A stretch of 64,000 nt of DNA from Acholeplasmataceae bacterium (GTDB taxonomy: Bacteria > Bacillota_I > Bacilli_A > Acholeplasmatales > Acholeplasmataceae). The notes under the pieces were generated by a model. It was not told the DNA's origin. It saw only the letters and a list, made by a program, of their open reading frames with translations, and made no database searches. Made by a program: the position numbers and the translations under genes. Position 1 is the first letter of the stretch; each line of letters starts with the position of its first letter. The DNA is taken from positions 191,518 to 255,517 of the forward strand of contig JAUVXD010000001.1 in the NCBI GenBank assembly GCA_030603805.1, in the 5' to 3' direction. This document shows positions 28,234-34,944 of this stretch, piece after piece.

Positions 28234-28247
28234 AATGTATATACAAG
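28234..28247. promoter_or_regulatory. Candidate GntR operator, leader of the GH85 operon
   Basis: AATGTATATACAAG contains the perfect 10-base palindrome TGTATATACA (28236-28245). It lies about 20 bases downstream of the -10 box of the GH85 operon promoter. A second degenerate copy (TGTATAGATA) is at about 28224-28233. Confidence 0.65.
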
Positions 28248-28250
28248 TTG

Positions 28251-28265
28251 TGTAACCGCTTTTAT
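28251..28265 (-). promoter_or_regulatory. cre-like (CcpA) site on the GH85 operon promoter
   Basis: The minus strand reads ATAAAAGCGGTTACA, one mismatch from the cre consensus WTGNAARCGNWWWCA. It overlaps the end of the -10 box and the expected transcription start, a usual position for carbon catabolite repression. No CcpA gene is in the window. Confidence 0.5.
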
Positions 28266-28292
28266 TTTAACATCATTTTCTAGACATGTCAA
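28264..28292 (-). promoter_or_regulatory. Sigma-A promoter of the lipoprotein-GH85 operon with operator in the spacer
   Basis: TTGACA (28287-28292 on the minus strand), a 17-base spacer and TAAAAT (28264-28269) form a near-perfect promoter. An operator-like ATTTTCTAGACATG (28275-28288) fills the spacer. Confidence 0.85.
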
Positions 28293-28341
28293 CACTTATT
28301 AGTATACTTAATTTTTTTATCACACGTCATAAGATAATCAA

Positions 28342-28355
28342 CCTATCTAGACAAG
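28342..28355. promoter_or_regulatory. Candidate GntR operator between gntR and the GH85 promoter
   Basis: CCTATCTAGACAAG carries a full right half-site (TCTAGACAAG) of the region A palindrome. It lies upstream of the GH85 operon -35 box and next to the gntR terminator. Confidence 0.45.
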
Positions 28356-28379
28356 AAAAAAAGCCTTTGACGGCTTTTT
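28356..28379 (-). terminator. Terminator of the region A gntR gene
   Basis: On the minus strand AAAAGCC and GGCTTTT pair around a 6-base loop, followed by a T-run (28356-28360). The stem begins at the stop codon of the gene. Confidence 0.75.
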
Positions 28380-29085
28380 ATCTAAATGCATGTTGGATGA
28401 ACCTATATTGATCTGCACGGTAGTATGAGGTAACATATTCAAATGGATGTCCATTATCTAAGAAAGTATTGAGTGTAATGTGAAGTACGGCATTGTTCAA
28501 AGGGATCCCTAGATACTTAGAAACTGTCTCATCAGCATTCACTGCTTCAATTGATTGAATCGAGAAATTGATGCTCATCTTGAGTTCTTTTTCTATATAG
28601 GTATATAAAGACTCTCTAATGATCTGCTCAGTTAAATCTTTAAATATTCTTCTTGGGAGAAAGAGTGTTTCATATAAAACGGGAATACCATCTGCAGATC
28701 TGATACGCTCGATTCGGTATACTTCTTCGTTTTTATTGAGAAAGAGTTTGGCTGCAACTTCTTCAGAGGCTTGCATTAAAGTGAATGAAGCAACTTTATT
28801 AGTAACTTTTCGGTTCATGAGCTGCATCTCTTCTGTAAAACTCAGTAATCCTTGGATTCTTTTTTCCATCTTCGTATGATTGACAAAGGTTCCTTTACCT
28901 TTATGTCGGTAGAGGAATCCATCGTTGACAAGGTTGTTTAAAGCTTGTCTGACAGTCATCCTTGATACACCATAGGTTTCTTTAAGTTCATTTTCTGATG
29001 GGATTTTCATGCCATGTTTAAGTTCGGATTTTTTGATTTTTTCTTTAATTTCATTTTCGATTAGCTGATATGATGGGACTCTCAT
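28378..29085 (-). CDS. GntR/UTRA transcription regulator of region A
   Basis: 235 residues from ATG at 29085, preferred because AAAGG lies about 8 bases upstream; the longer frame has no better start. The N-terminal winged helix (about 5-70) has the GntR pattern ENELKETYGVSRMTVRQALN (recognition helix) and wing GFLYRHKGKGTFV. The C-terminal UTRA domain (about 85-235) binds small effectors in the HutC/NagR subfamily, with YRIERIRSADGIPVLYE typical. Its position beside nagA-nagB, and operators resembling NagR/DasR-type sites, suggest a GlcNAc-6-phosphate, GlcN-6-phosphate or mannose-phosphate effector. It probably represses region A operons and itself. Confidence 0.9.
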   Translation of the reverse strand: MRVPSYQLIENEIKEKIKKSELKHGMKIPSENELKETYGVSRMTVRQALNNLVNDGFLYRHKGKGTFVNHTKMEKRIQGLLSFTEEMQLMNRKVTNKVASFTLMQASEEVAAKLFLNKNEEVYRIERIRSADGIPVLYETLFLPRRIFKDLTEQIIRESLYTYIEKELKMSINFSIQSIEAVNADETVSKYLGIPLNNAVLHITLNTFLDNGHPFEYVTSYYRADQYRFIQHAFR

Positions 29086-29141
29086 GGGTCTACCTTTCTC
29101 GCAAGTCAAGATACAACTTTACGTTTAATTCTACTATTTTC

Positions 29142-29170
29142 ATCATACTCTTTTTTTTAAGAGATAACAA
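29142..29170 (-). promoter_or_regulatory. Promoter of the region A gntR gene
   Basis: On the minus strand TTGTTA (29165-29170), 17 bases and TATGAT (29142-29147). The operator-like GAAGATTAGACAAT (29171-29184) abuts the -35 box, consistent with autoregulation. Confidence 0.65.
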
Positions 29171-29191
29171 GAAGATTAGACAATTTTTAAA

Positions 29192-29205
29192 AAACTATAG
29201 ACAAG
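29192..29205. promoter_or_regulatory. Candidate GntR operator between gntR and nagA
   Basis: AAACTATAGACAAG has a strong right half-site (TATAGACAAG) of the region A palindrome. It lies upstream of both divergent promoters. Confidence 0.5.
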
Positions 29206-29235
29206 TCACTTCTTTATATTTTGTTACAAAAAAAA

Positions 29236-29265
29236 CTTGTCTATATAAGTTGAATAGAGTATAAT
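29236..29265 (+). promoter_or_regulatory. nagA-nagB promoter with operator over the -35 box
   Basis: TTGTCT (29237-29242), a 17-base spacer and TATAAT (29260-29265). The operator CTTGTCTATATAAG (29236-29249) covers the -35 hexamer, so a bound regulator would exclude polymerase. The expected start is only about 11 bases before the nagA ATG, leaving just GAGGTG as leader. Confidence 0.75.
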
Positions 29266-29282
29266 GGAGTTGAGGTGATACC

Positions 29283-30443
29283 ATGTACATAGGAATTAAG
29301 GACGCGAAAATACTCACATCAGACGGATTTATACATGGCAATATTGGAATTATTGATGATAAAATTGTACAAGTTGGTCAGAAAGATTGTGAGCATTGTT
29401 TAGTGTTTCCTACCCCTGTATATGTCTTACCTGGCTTTATAGACGAGCATATTCACGGTGCAATGAACGCTGATAGTATGGACAATACTTTTGAAGCTTT
29501 GAATGTGATTGCCAAAGCTTTAGCTAAAGAAGGCACAACAGCGTTTCTACCAACAACCATGACACAAAAGAAAAGTTTACTGGTTGAAGTTGTCTCGACA
29601 ATTTCAAACTACATGGAACAAGATCCTCAACCTTTTGCTGAAATTATAGGTATACATCTTGAAGGCCCCTTTATTAATAAGAAGTCCATAGGTGCCCAAT
29701 CAGAAGAACACGTGATTCCGCCAAGCATTGAAGATTTTAAATTATTCGAGAGTGCATCAAAAAATAAAATCAAAAAAGTAACCCTTGCTCCAGAAATTAG
29801 AGGCGGCAATGAGCTAATCAAATATTTAACAAGTAAAAAGATTATTGCATCTTTAGGACATAGTGAAGCAAACTATCAAGAAGTTTTAGATGCAGTAGCC
29901 TGTGGAGCAACATCGATTACCCATTGTTATAATGCGATGAGTCCACTTCATCATCGAGATATCGGTTTAGTCGGTGCAGCACTTCTGCATGATAATCTTT
30001 ATACAGAACTCATTGCAGATGGCGTCCATGTCAGTAATCCTGCCATGAAACTCCTTTATAAGAATACTAAAGGGACAAAGCGATTAACCTTAATTACGGA
30101 TTCAATGCGTGCTAAAGGATTATGTGATGGCATCTATGATTTGGGTGGTCAACCTGTCTATGTCGATAAGAAAACTGCAAGACTTAGAAATGGTGTTTTA
30201 GCAGGTGGTGTTCTATCGATGCTTGATGCAGTCAAACATGTCATCCAGGTTTTAGGGATTCCACTTGAGGAAGCCGTCAAACTTGCATCTGAACATCCTG
30301 CACGAAAACTTGGTATCTATGATCGTAAAGGTTCCATTGAAGTTGGTAAGGATGCTGACTTAGTTATTCTCGATGAAAATTTAGAATTGCAGATGACCAT
30401 TTGTCGAGGAAAAATTGCGTATGATAAGTCACAAGAACTTTAA
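29283..30443 (+). CDS. nagA: N-acetylglucosamine-6-phosphate deacetylase
   Basis: 386 residues, the normal length. It converts GlcNAc-6-phosphate to glucosamine-6-phosphate and acetate in the cytoplasm. Family motifs are present in order: GFIDEHIHGAMNADSM (about 59-74), GIHLEGPFINKKSIGAQ (substrate loop and metal Glu), SLGHSEANYQE (metal His), ITHCYNAMSPLHHRDIG (metal His) and the catalytic Asp in LITDSMRAKG. The C-terminal HPARKLGIYDRKGSIEVGKDADLVIL is the usual amidohydrolase ending. It overlaps nagB by 23 bases. The GlcNAc kinase that would feed it lies at 52138. Confidence 0.97.
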   Translation: MYIGIKDAKILTSDGFIHGNIGIIDDKIVQVGQKDCEHCLVFPTPVYVLPGFIDEHIHGAMNADSMDNTFEALNVIAKALAKEGTTAFLPTTMTQKKSLLVEVVSTISNYMEQDPQPFAEIIGIHLEGPFINKKSIGAQSEEHVIPPSIEDFKLFESASKNKIKKVTLAPEIRGGNELIKYLTSKKIIASLGHSEANYQEVLDAVACGATSITHCYNAMSPLHHRDIGLVGAALLHDNLYTELIADGVHVSNPAMKLLYKNTKGTKRLTLITDSMRAKGLCDGIYDLGGQPVYVDKKTARLRNGVLAGGVLSMLDAVKHVIQVLGIPLEEAVKLASEHPARKLGIYDRKGSIEVGKDADLVILDENLELQMTICRGKIAYDKSQEL

Positions 30444-31179
30444 ACTATATATAGACAAGAACTATCAAACGGTATGTAAGGCAGCTGCCTTGCATATCGT
30501 TTCTCATGTAAAGACAACCCCAAGATCCATACTCGGTTTGGCGACTGGAGATTCCCCTAAGGAACTATACAAGTCGATGGTTTTTTATAGTCAAACAATG
30601 AATGTCTCTTTTTCAAAAGTTTTGACCTTTAATCTCGACGAATATATTGGCTTAGAAGAAAATTCAAAAGATAGTTATCAGTTTTTTATGAATGAACACT
30701 TATTTAAACATTTAGATATCGATTTATCTCATACCCATTTCCCTTTAGTCCATCAAAATATTGAAACCTCTTTAAGACATTATCAAACATTATTAGAGAC
30801 CCACAGCATAGATATTCAAATTTTAGGGATTGGAACCAATGGTCATATTGGATTTAACGAGCCAGGAACTCCTTTTAATTCAAAAACACATATTGCAAAC
30901 TTAACTGAATCTACACTTAAAAACAATCAAAAACACTTTAAAGATCAAGCACATTTACCCAGTCAGGCCATGACGATGGGTATTGATGAAATCATGCGTG
31001 CCAAAAAAATTATGCTCTTTGCTTCTGGAAAACATAAGAAAAAGCCCATTGACGACATGGTCAATGGACCGATTTCTATCGATTTTCCAGCATCGATTTT
31101 GCAGACGCATCCAAATGTTGAATTATATCTTGATTTAGATGCTGCTGAAGATTTGCTGAAACTACTTGAAATAGAGTAG
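30421..31179 (+). CDS. nagB: Glucosamine-6-phosphate deaminase
   Basis: 252 residues from ATG at 30421 (AGGA about 10 bases upstream); an in-frame TTG lies two codons earlier and cannot be fully excluded. The enzyme turns glucosamine-6-phosphate into fructose-6-phosphate and ammonia. Motifs: GLATGDSPKELYKSM (phosphate loop), FNLDEYIGL (catalytic Asp) and GIGTNGHIGFNEPGTPF (catalytic His/Glu). The length is that of the short Gram-positive NagB form. The start lies inside nagA, so the two are co-translated. Confidence 0.97.
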   Translation: MISHKNFKLYIDKNYQTVCKAAALHIVSHVKTTPRSILGLATGDSPKELYKSMVFYSQTMNVSFSKVLTFNLDEYIGLEENSKDSYQFFMNEHLFKHLDIDLSHTHFPLVHQNIETSLRHYQTLLETHSIDIQILGIGTNGHIGFNEPGTPFNSKTHIANLTESTLKNNQKHFKDQAHLPSQAMTMGIDEIMRAKKIMLFASGKHKKKPIDDMVNGPISIDFPASILQTHPNVELYLDLDAAEDLLKLLEIE

Positions 31180-31187
31180 TTTTTTTA
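31159..31187 (+). terminator. Terminator of nagA-nagB
   Basis: AAACTACT (31159-31166) pairs with AGTAGTTT (31175-31182) around an 8-base loop, and T-rich sequence follows. The stem starts within the nagB 3' end and the converging GH38 gene ends 6 bases beyond nagB. Confidence 0.75.
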
Positions 31188-33611
31188 TTTTCTAACTTGA
31201 TAAACAATGAGTTCATCTTGTAACTTTGAAACTTTATGCATCAGTTCTTCTTTGTTAAGGTTGCCTTGATCAAGCTTTATCGAATAATTAAACTGATAAA
31301 ATCCACCTAAATTGGTTGCAAAATTCGTTTCCCAGTAGTTGTTCATCACCCAAACGTACTGATCATCACTATTTTTGAGTGAACCATCATGATACTTAAT
31401 TAAACCTGGATCTAGTGTGCCTAAATGAAGTAAAGGTGTATCTTTTAAATTTACTAAGAGTGAACGTTTGCTTGATGTGAGGGCATAACCTGACTTTGTT
31501 GTATAAAATAATGCTTGAGAATAAGGAAGTTGATCAATTCTTGGTCTGATGATGGTGCCAGCTTTATCTAAGTAGAGTATTTCGTCCTGTGCTACTTGAA
31601 GCGGTAATGATAAATAAACACTTTCTGGCTCCCAAACTGTATCTTTTTGCATGATGAGTGCAACATCTAATCTCGGTTCATTTCGATAGGCTGTCAGTTC
31701 CACGACTGTATAGGTAGAACCCATCATTTGATACTTTAACTTAATTCTTCCAATGAGTGGTCCATGATCTACGACTTGAACATTGATGAGCTTACCGATA
31801 TCTCTAAGTGTTGAAAATACCTTTCGATTTCTACCATAATCACCTCGAACACTTCTCATATCAGGAACATTAAACTTATACTGATATTCAACCTCTGTCT
31901 TTTCATAGATTGGCGTAAATAACCCGGTTTGTTGATGCGTTCTCATCAAATCTAAGTTAAGTGCTTTATCTATGAAGGTATAAATACCCTTATCTTTATT
32001 CCATAAGAGCTTATAAAAAGGTGTTTCAAGCATATAGGCATTAACAATGAGTGTTTGATCCAAATATGGCGTGATGTAATCGTAGTCAGAATCATGAGTC
32101 ACCAGTGGATCACGTGATGCCAGTCTTTCTCTTTGATGATGAGGTTCGATTGACAGTAATAAAGCTTCAAAAGGGTTGAGTTCAACTTCGACATGAACTT
32201 CTCTTCTTGCTTTTTCATCCACTCTGATTTCTTGATGCATTAAGATTTGATTGGTTTTTAAGTTTTTAACTTGATAACCATCTTTAATATAGAATGCTTC
32301 CCACCAAGGGATATAAAGCTTTACTTTTTCCTTTTTTGTGTATGAGAAAGGATTGAAAACCTCAAATCTTAATGGTCTACCCGTTGATTTTAAAAACTCA
32401 CCTTGAGAGACCTTAAAAGCATCCATCATGTGATCAGATAATTCATTTGCACGTGCTGCAAAGAGTTCTTTTCTCGCCTGTAGTTTTTTAGTCATTTTAT
32501 TCCATGGTTCAGAAACTGATGTGAAATATCCCCAGGTGTGTTCAGAAAACATGATGAGCTCATATTTAAGTTCGTCTAACTTCTTTGCATCAATCGGATA
32601 GCCTTGTCTTAAAAGTTTATCAAGTTTATGATAGGTTCTCAAGGATTCCTTATAATCAACCACACTTTGTGGGGTTGACATAAAGCCATCACTCCACCAG
32701 TCATTCCAATCACCCTTATAGGTCGGAATATTTAAGTTTTTAGACTCAATAAAATCAAAGAAGTCATGAATGCCCATCATTTCGATGGTGTAGATATCAC
32801 CATATTTTAAGTTAAAAGCACGAACCACTTCCATCACATAGGGGTTTGGTGGTGCATTATCAACAAATAACCCTAAGGACATGAGAGGTAAAAAGTCATA
32901 AGGATACTTTTGATTGTTCATGGAATCCATATAATCATCTAAGAAATGTTTAATCCGATCAAGTTGTGCATCTGTAATTCTTGCTTCTTGGTGATAGGTG
33001 TTATCCTCGATAATGCCATGAACTTCAGGGTGGATACCTGCAGCATTACCTTCCGCATAGTGATCCCCATGCCATACAAGTAGTTTTCTACCGTCTTCAG
33101 CTTCCCAGTAAAAAGGCATATGCACTTGATTAAAAGGAACCAGTCCGTGATGGTTGTGTATACATGTATAAAAATAATCAACCCCATGATCAAGTAGTGC
33201 ATCCAAATACCCATAACTCCAACCATTGATATCCATCGAGATTGCAGCATTCATTCTGATATGATGAGTTTTACCGAAGTCTTCTGCTTTTTTTAAAAAA
33301 TGTCTTAAGATGTCAATATCAACAAGGTCAGTTAAGTTTAAATAATTCGATGTCAGTTGAATATGGCCTCTTTTAACTGCAGAAATTAGCCTTTCATGCC
33401 AAGAATCATCTGTTGATTCTAAGAATTTTTCAATAATCCAAAATGTTTCATTGTTCCAAATAAATCCTTGAAATGATTTTTCACCTTTGAGAATCGCTTC
33501 TGAGATAATAATCGCTTGTTTCAAAAAGTCGACATGATAGTCTTTAATTTTTTCCTGTCTTTCGGTATATCCAATATCTGTGTGGGTTTGTTGCATTAAG
33601 ATGATTTTCAT
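31185..33611 (-). CDS. GH38-family alpha-mannosidase-like hydrolase, divergent
   Basis: 808 residues, no signal peptide. The GH38 N-terminal metal motif is present as QTHTDIGYT (Asp12), and the likely nucleophile is Asp127 in SMDINGWSYG, in place of the DPFG/PDSFG form of the other copies. It has the family's C-terminal beta-sandwich region. It is thus a divergent GH38 branch, in which several members lack characterised substrates. It is transcribed alone from an operator-bearing promoter region and converges on nagB. A specific linkage, or release of mannose from a modified glycan, cannot be read from the sequence. Confidence 0.8.
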   Translation of the reverse strand: MKIILMQQTHTDIGYTERQEKIKDYHVDFLKQAIIISEAILKGEKSFQGFIWNNETFWIIEKFLESTDDSWHERLISAVKRGHIQLTSNYLNLTDLVDIDILRHFLKKAEDFGKTHHIRMNAAISMDINGWSYGYLDALLDHGVDYFYTCIHNHHGLVPFNQVHMPFYWEAEDGRKLLVWHGDHYAEGNAAGIHPEVHGIIEDNTYHQEARITDAQLDRIKHFLDDYMDSMNNQKYPYDFLPLMSLGLFVDNAPPNPYVMEVVRAFNLKYGDIYTIEMMGIHDFFDFIESKNLNIPTYKGDWNDWWSDGFMSTPQSVVDYKESLRTYHKLDKLLRQGYPIDAKKLDELKYELIMFSEHTWGYFTSVSEPWNKMTKKLQARKELFAARANELSDHMMDAFKVSQGEFLKSTGRPLRFEVFNPFSYTKKEKVKLYIPWWEAFYIKDGYQVKNLKTNQILMHQEIRVDEKARREVHVEVELNPFEALLLSIEPHHQRERLASRDPLVTHDSDYDYITPYLDQTLIVNAYMLETPFYKLLWNKDKGIYTFIDKALNLDLMRTHQQTGLFTPIYEKTEVEYQYKFNVPDMRSVRGDYGRNRKVFSTLRDIGKLINVQVVDHGPLIGRIKLKYQMMGSTYTVVELTAYRNEPRLDVALIMQKDTVWEPESVYLSLPLQVAQDEILYLDKAGTIIRPRIDQLPYSQALFYTTKSGYALTSSKRSLLVNLKDTPLLHLGTLDPGLIKYHDGSLKNSDDQYVWVMNNYWETNFATNLGGFYQFNYSIKLDQGNLNKEELMHKVSKLQDELIVYQVRK

Positions 33612-33626
33612 AAATTATCCTCTCTA

Positions 33627-33640
33627 CTTGTCTATACATT
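33627..33640. promoter_or_regulatory. Candidate GntR operator upstream of the divergent GH38 gene
   Basis: CTTGTCTATACATT matches the region A palindrome at 12 of 14 positions and lies 15 bases before the start of the minus-strand gene. A TAAAAT -10-like sequence lies just upstream on the minus strand; the -35 is unclear. Confidence 0.65.
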
Positions 33641-33716
33641 TCTATTTTATCTCATTTTAATCAAAAATGATACCGTATTCAGTCGATTCATCTAAGTTTT
33701 ACTTTTCATCTACTTG

Positions 33717-33743
33717 TTTGTTTGCTATACTGTGTATAGATTA
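33717..33743 (+). promoter_or_regulatory. Extended -10 and operator upstream of the PfkB-type kinase
   Basis: TGCTATACT (33723-33731) is an extended -10 sequence. A degenerate operator, CTGTGTATAGATTA (33730-33743), overlaps the expected start site, 20-30 bases before the kinase ATG. The -35 (about TTTACT) is weak. Confidence 0.45.
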
Positions 33744-33765
33744 TGAAGATCATATGGAGAAAACA

Positions 33766-34887
33766 ATGAATCAAAAACGTCTAATCGTAGCAGATCTACT
33801 CAAAACTAAAGATCCAAAGTCACTCAAAATGGTTTTAGGATTGGATGGCTTTGTGGATGAAATCATTCATTTAGTTGATAAATGGACAACCAAAGAAACA
33901 TATAAAAGAATCGAGACCATCGGTGCACTTGCTATGCGTATCGAAAAAGCTAGCGGTTTATCAACCAATATCGAACTTATCCCTGTTCAAAAGAAACTTG
34001 GAGGTAATGGACCGATTATGTGTAACGCTTTAGCACTTCATGAGCCACAAATTACTTACATTGGCGCATTAGGATTACCTCATTTAGACGAAGTCTTCCA
34101 AGAGATGGCAAATAAAACCACCTGTTATACACTCGCAATGAATGGTCACACAGATGCCCTTGAATTTCACGATGGCAAACTCATGCTTGGTAAAATGGCG
34201 TATTTAAATGAAGTCACCTTCGAAAAAATGGTTGAAGTCATTGGTTTTGATAGACTTAAAGACTTAATTTTAAATACGGATTTACTTGCAACCGTCAACT
34301 GGTCTATGATCCCACATATGACTGATATTTGGCATAAGATTTGTGACCAAATTCTCATATTAGAAAAACCAAGAACAAAGAAACCTTTTGTCTTTGTTGA
34401 TTTAGCTGACCCAGAAAAAAGAGAGCCTCAAGATATTATTGATGCGATTGATACATTAAAGAGATTTAACTCGCATTTCAATGTCGTTTTAGGCTTAAAT
34501 AAAAAGGAAGCCTTTGATGTAGCTAAAGTCTTAGGATTACATGCTTTAACTGAAATGCCAGATGATTTAGAAGTCTTAGCAATGACCTTATATGAACGTA
34601 TTGGTATCTATGCGATTGTGATTCACCCTGTAGACCGGTCATGTATCGTCATCGATAACATCTACTATGAAGAAAAAGGTCCTTATGTGAAAGAACCCAA
34701 ACTCACCACAGGTGCGGGCGATAACTTTAATTCAGGCACAATGCTTGGTCTATTGCTTGGACTTAAACCCGATCATGCCATTTTATGTGGGATGGCAACG
34801 AGTGGATTTTATGTCAGAAATGCGAAAAGTCCAACAACTTCTGAACTCACCCAGTTCTTAACAGACTGGGGTCACGACAAGATTTAA
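33766..34887 (+). CDS. PfkB-family carbohydrate kinase
   Basis: 373 residues from ATG at 33766 (GGAG 6 bases upstream). The in-frame upstream ORF is longer but lies in the promoter. Ribokinase/PfkB features are GLDGFVDE near the N-terminus, GGNGPIMCNALAL (substrate loop) and TTGAGDNFNSG at about residue 314, with catalytic-base Asp319. The enzyme would phosphorylate a hexose using ATP. In this locus the best candidates are free mannose from the GH38/GH125 steps, giving mannose-6-phosphate for ManA, or GlcNAc. I cannot tell which; the C-terminal half is not close to a characterised subgroup by eye. Confidence 0.75.
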   Translation: MNQKRLIVADLLKTKDPKSLKMVLGLDGFVDEIIHLVDKWTTKETYKRIETIGALAMRIEKASGLSTNIELIPVQKKLGGNGPIMCNALALHEPQITYIGALGLPHLDEVFQEMANKTTCYTLAMNGHTDALEFHDGKLMLGKMAYLNEVTFEKMVEVIGFDRLKDLILNTDLLATVNWSMIPHMTDIWHKICDQILILEKPRTKKPFVFVDLADPEKREPQDIIDAIDTLKRFNSHFNVVLGLNKKEAFDVAKVLGLHALTEMPDDLEVLAMTLYERIGIYAIVIHPVDRSCIVIDNIYYEEKGPYVKEPKLTTGAGDNFNSGTMLGLLLGLKPDHAILCGMATSGFYVRNAKSPTTSELTQFLTDWGHDKI

Positions 34888-34897
34888 CCCACAGAAA

Positions 34898-34943
34898 TCA
34901 AAAAAAACCAGTGCTTCCGAGGAGGATGAAAGCACTGGTTTTA
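34898..34943. terminator. Bidirectional terminator between the kinase and GH38 gene
   Basis: AAAACCAGTGCTT (34904-34916) pairs perfectly with AAGCACTGGTTTT (34930-34942) around a 13-base loop. A-run and T-run flanks serve both strands, ending the two converging transcripts. Confidence 0.9.
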
Positions 34944-34944
34944 T

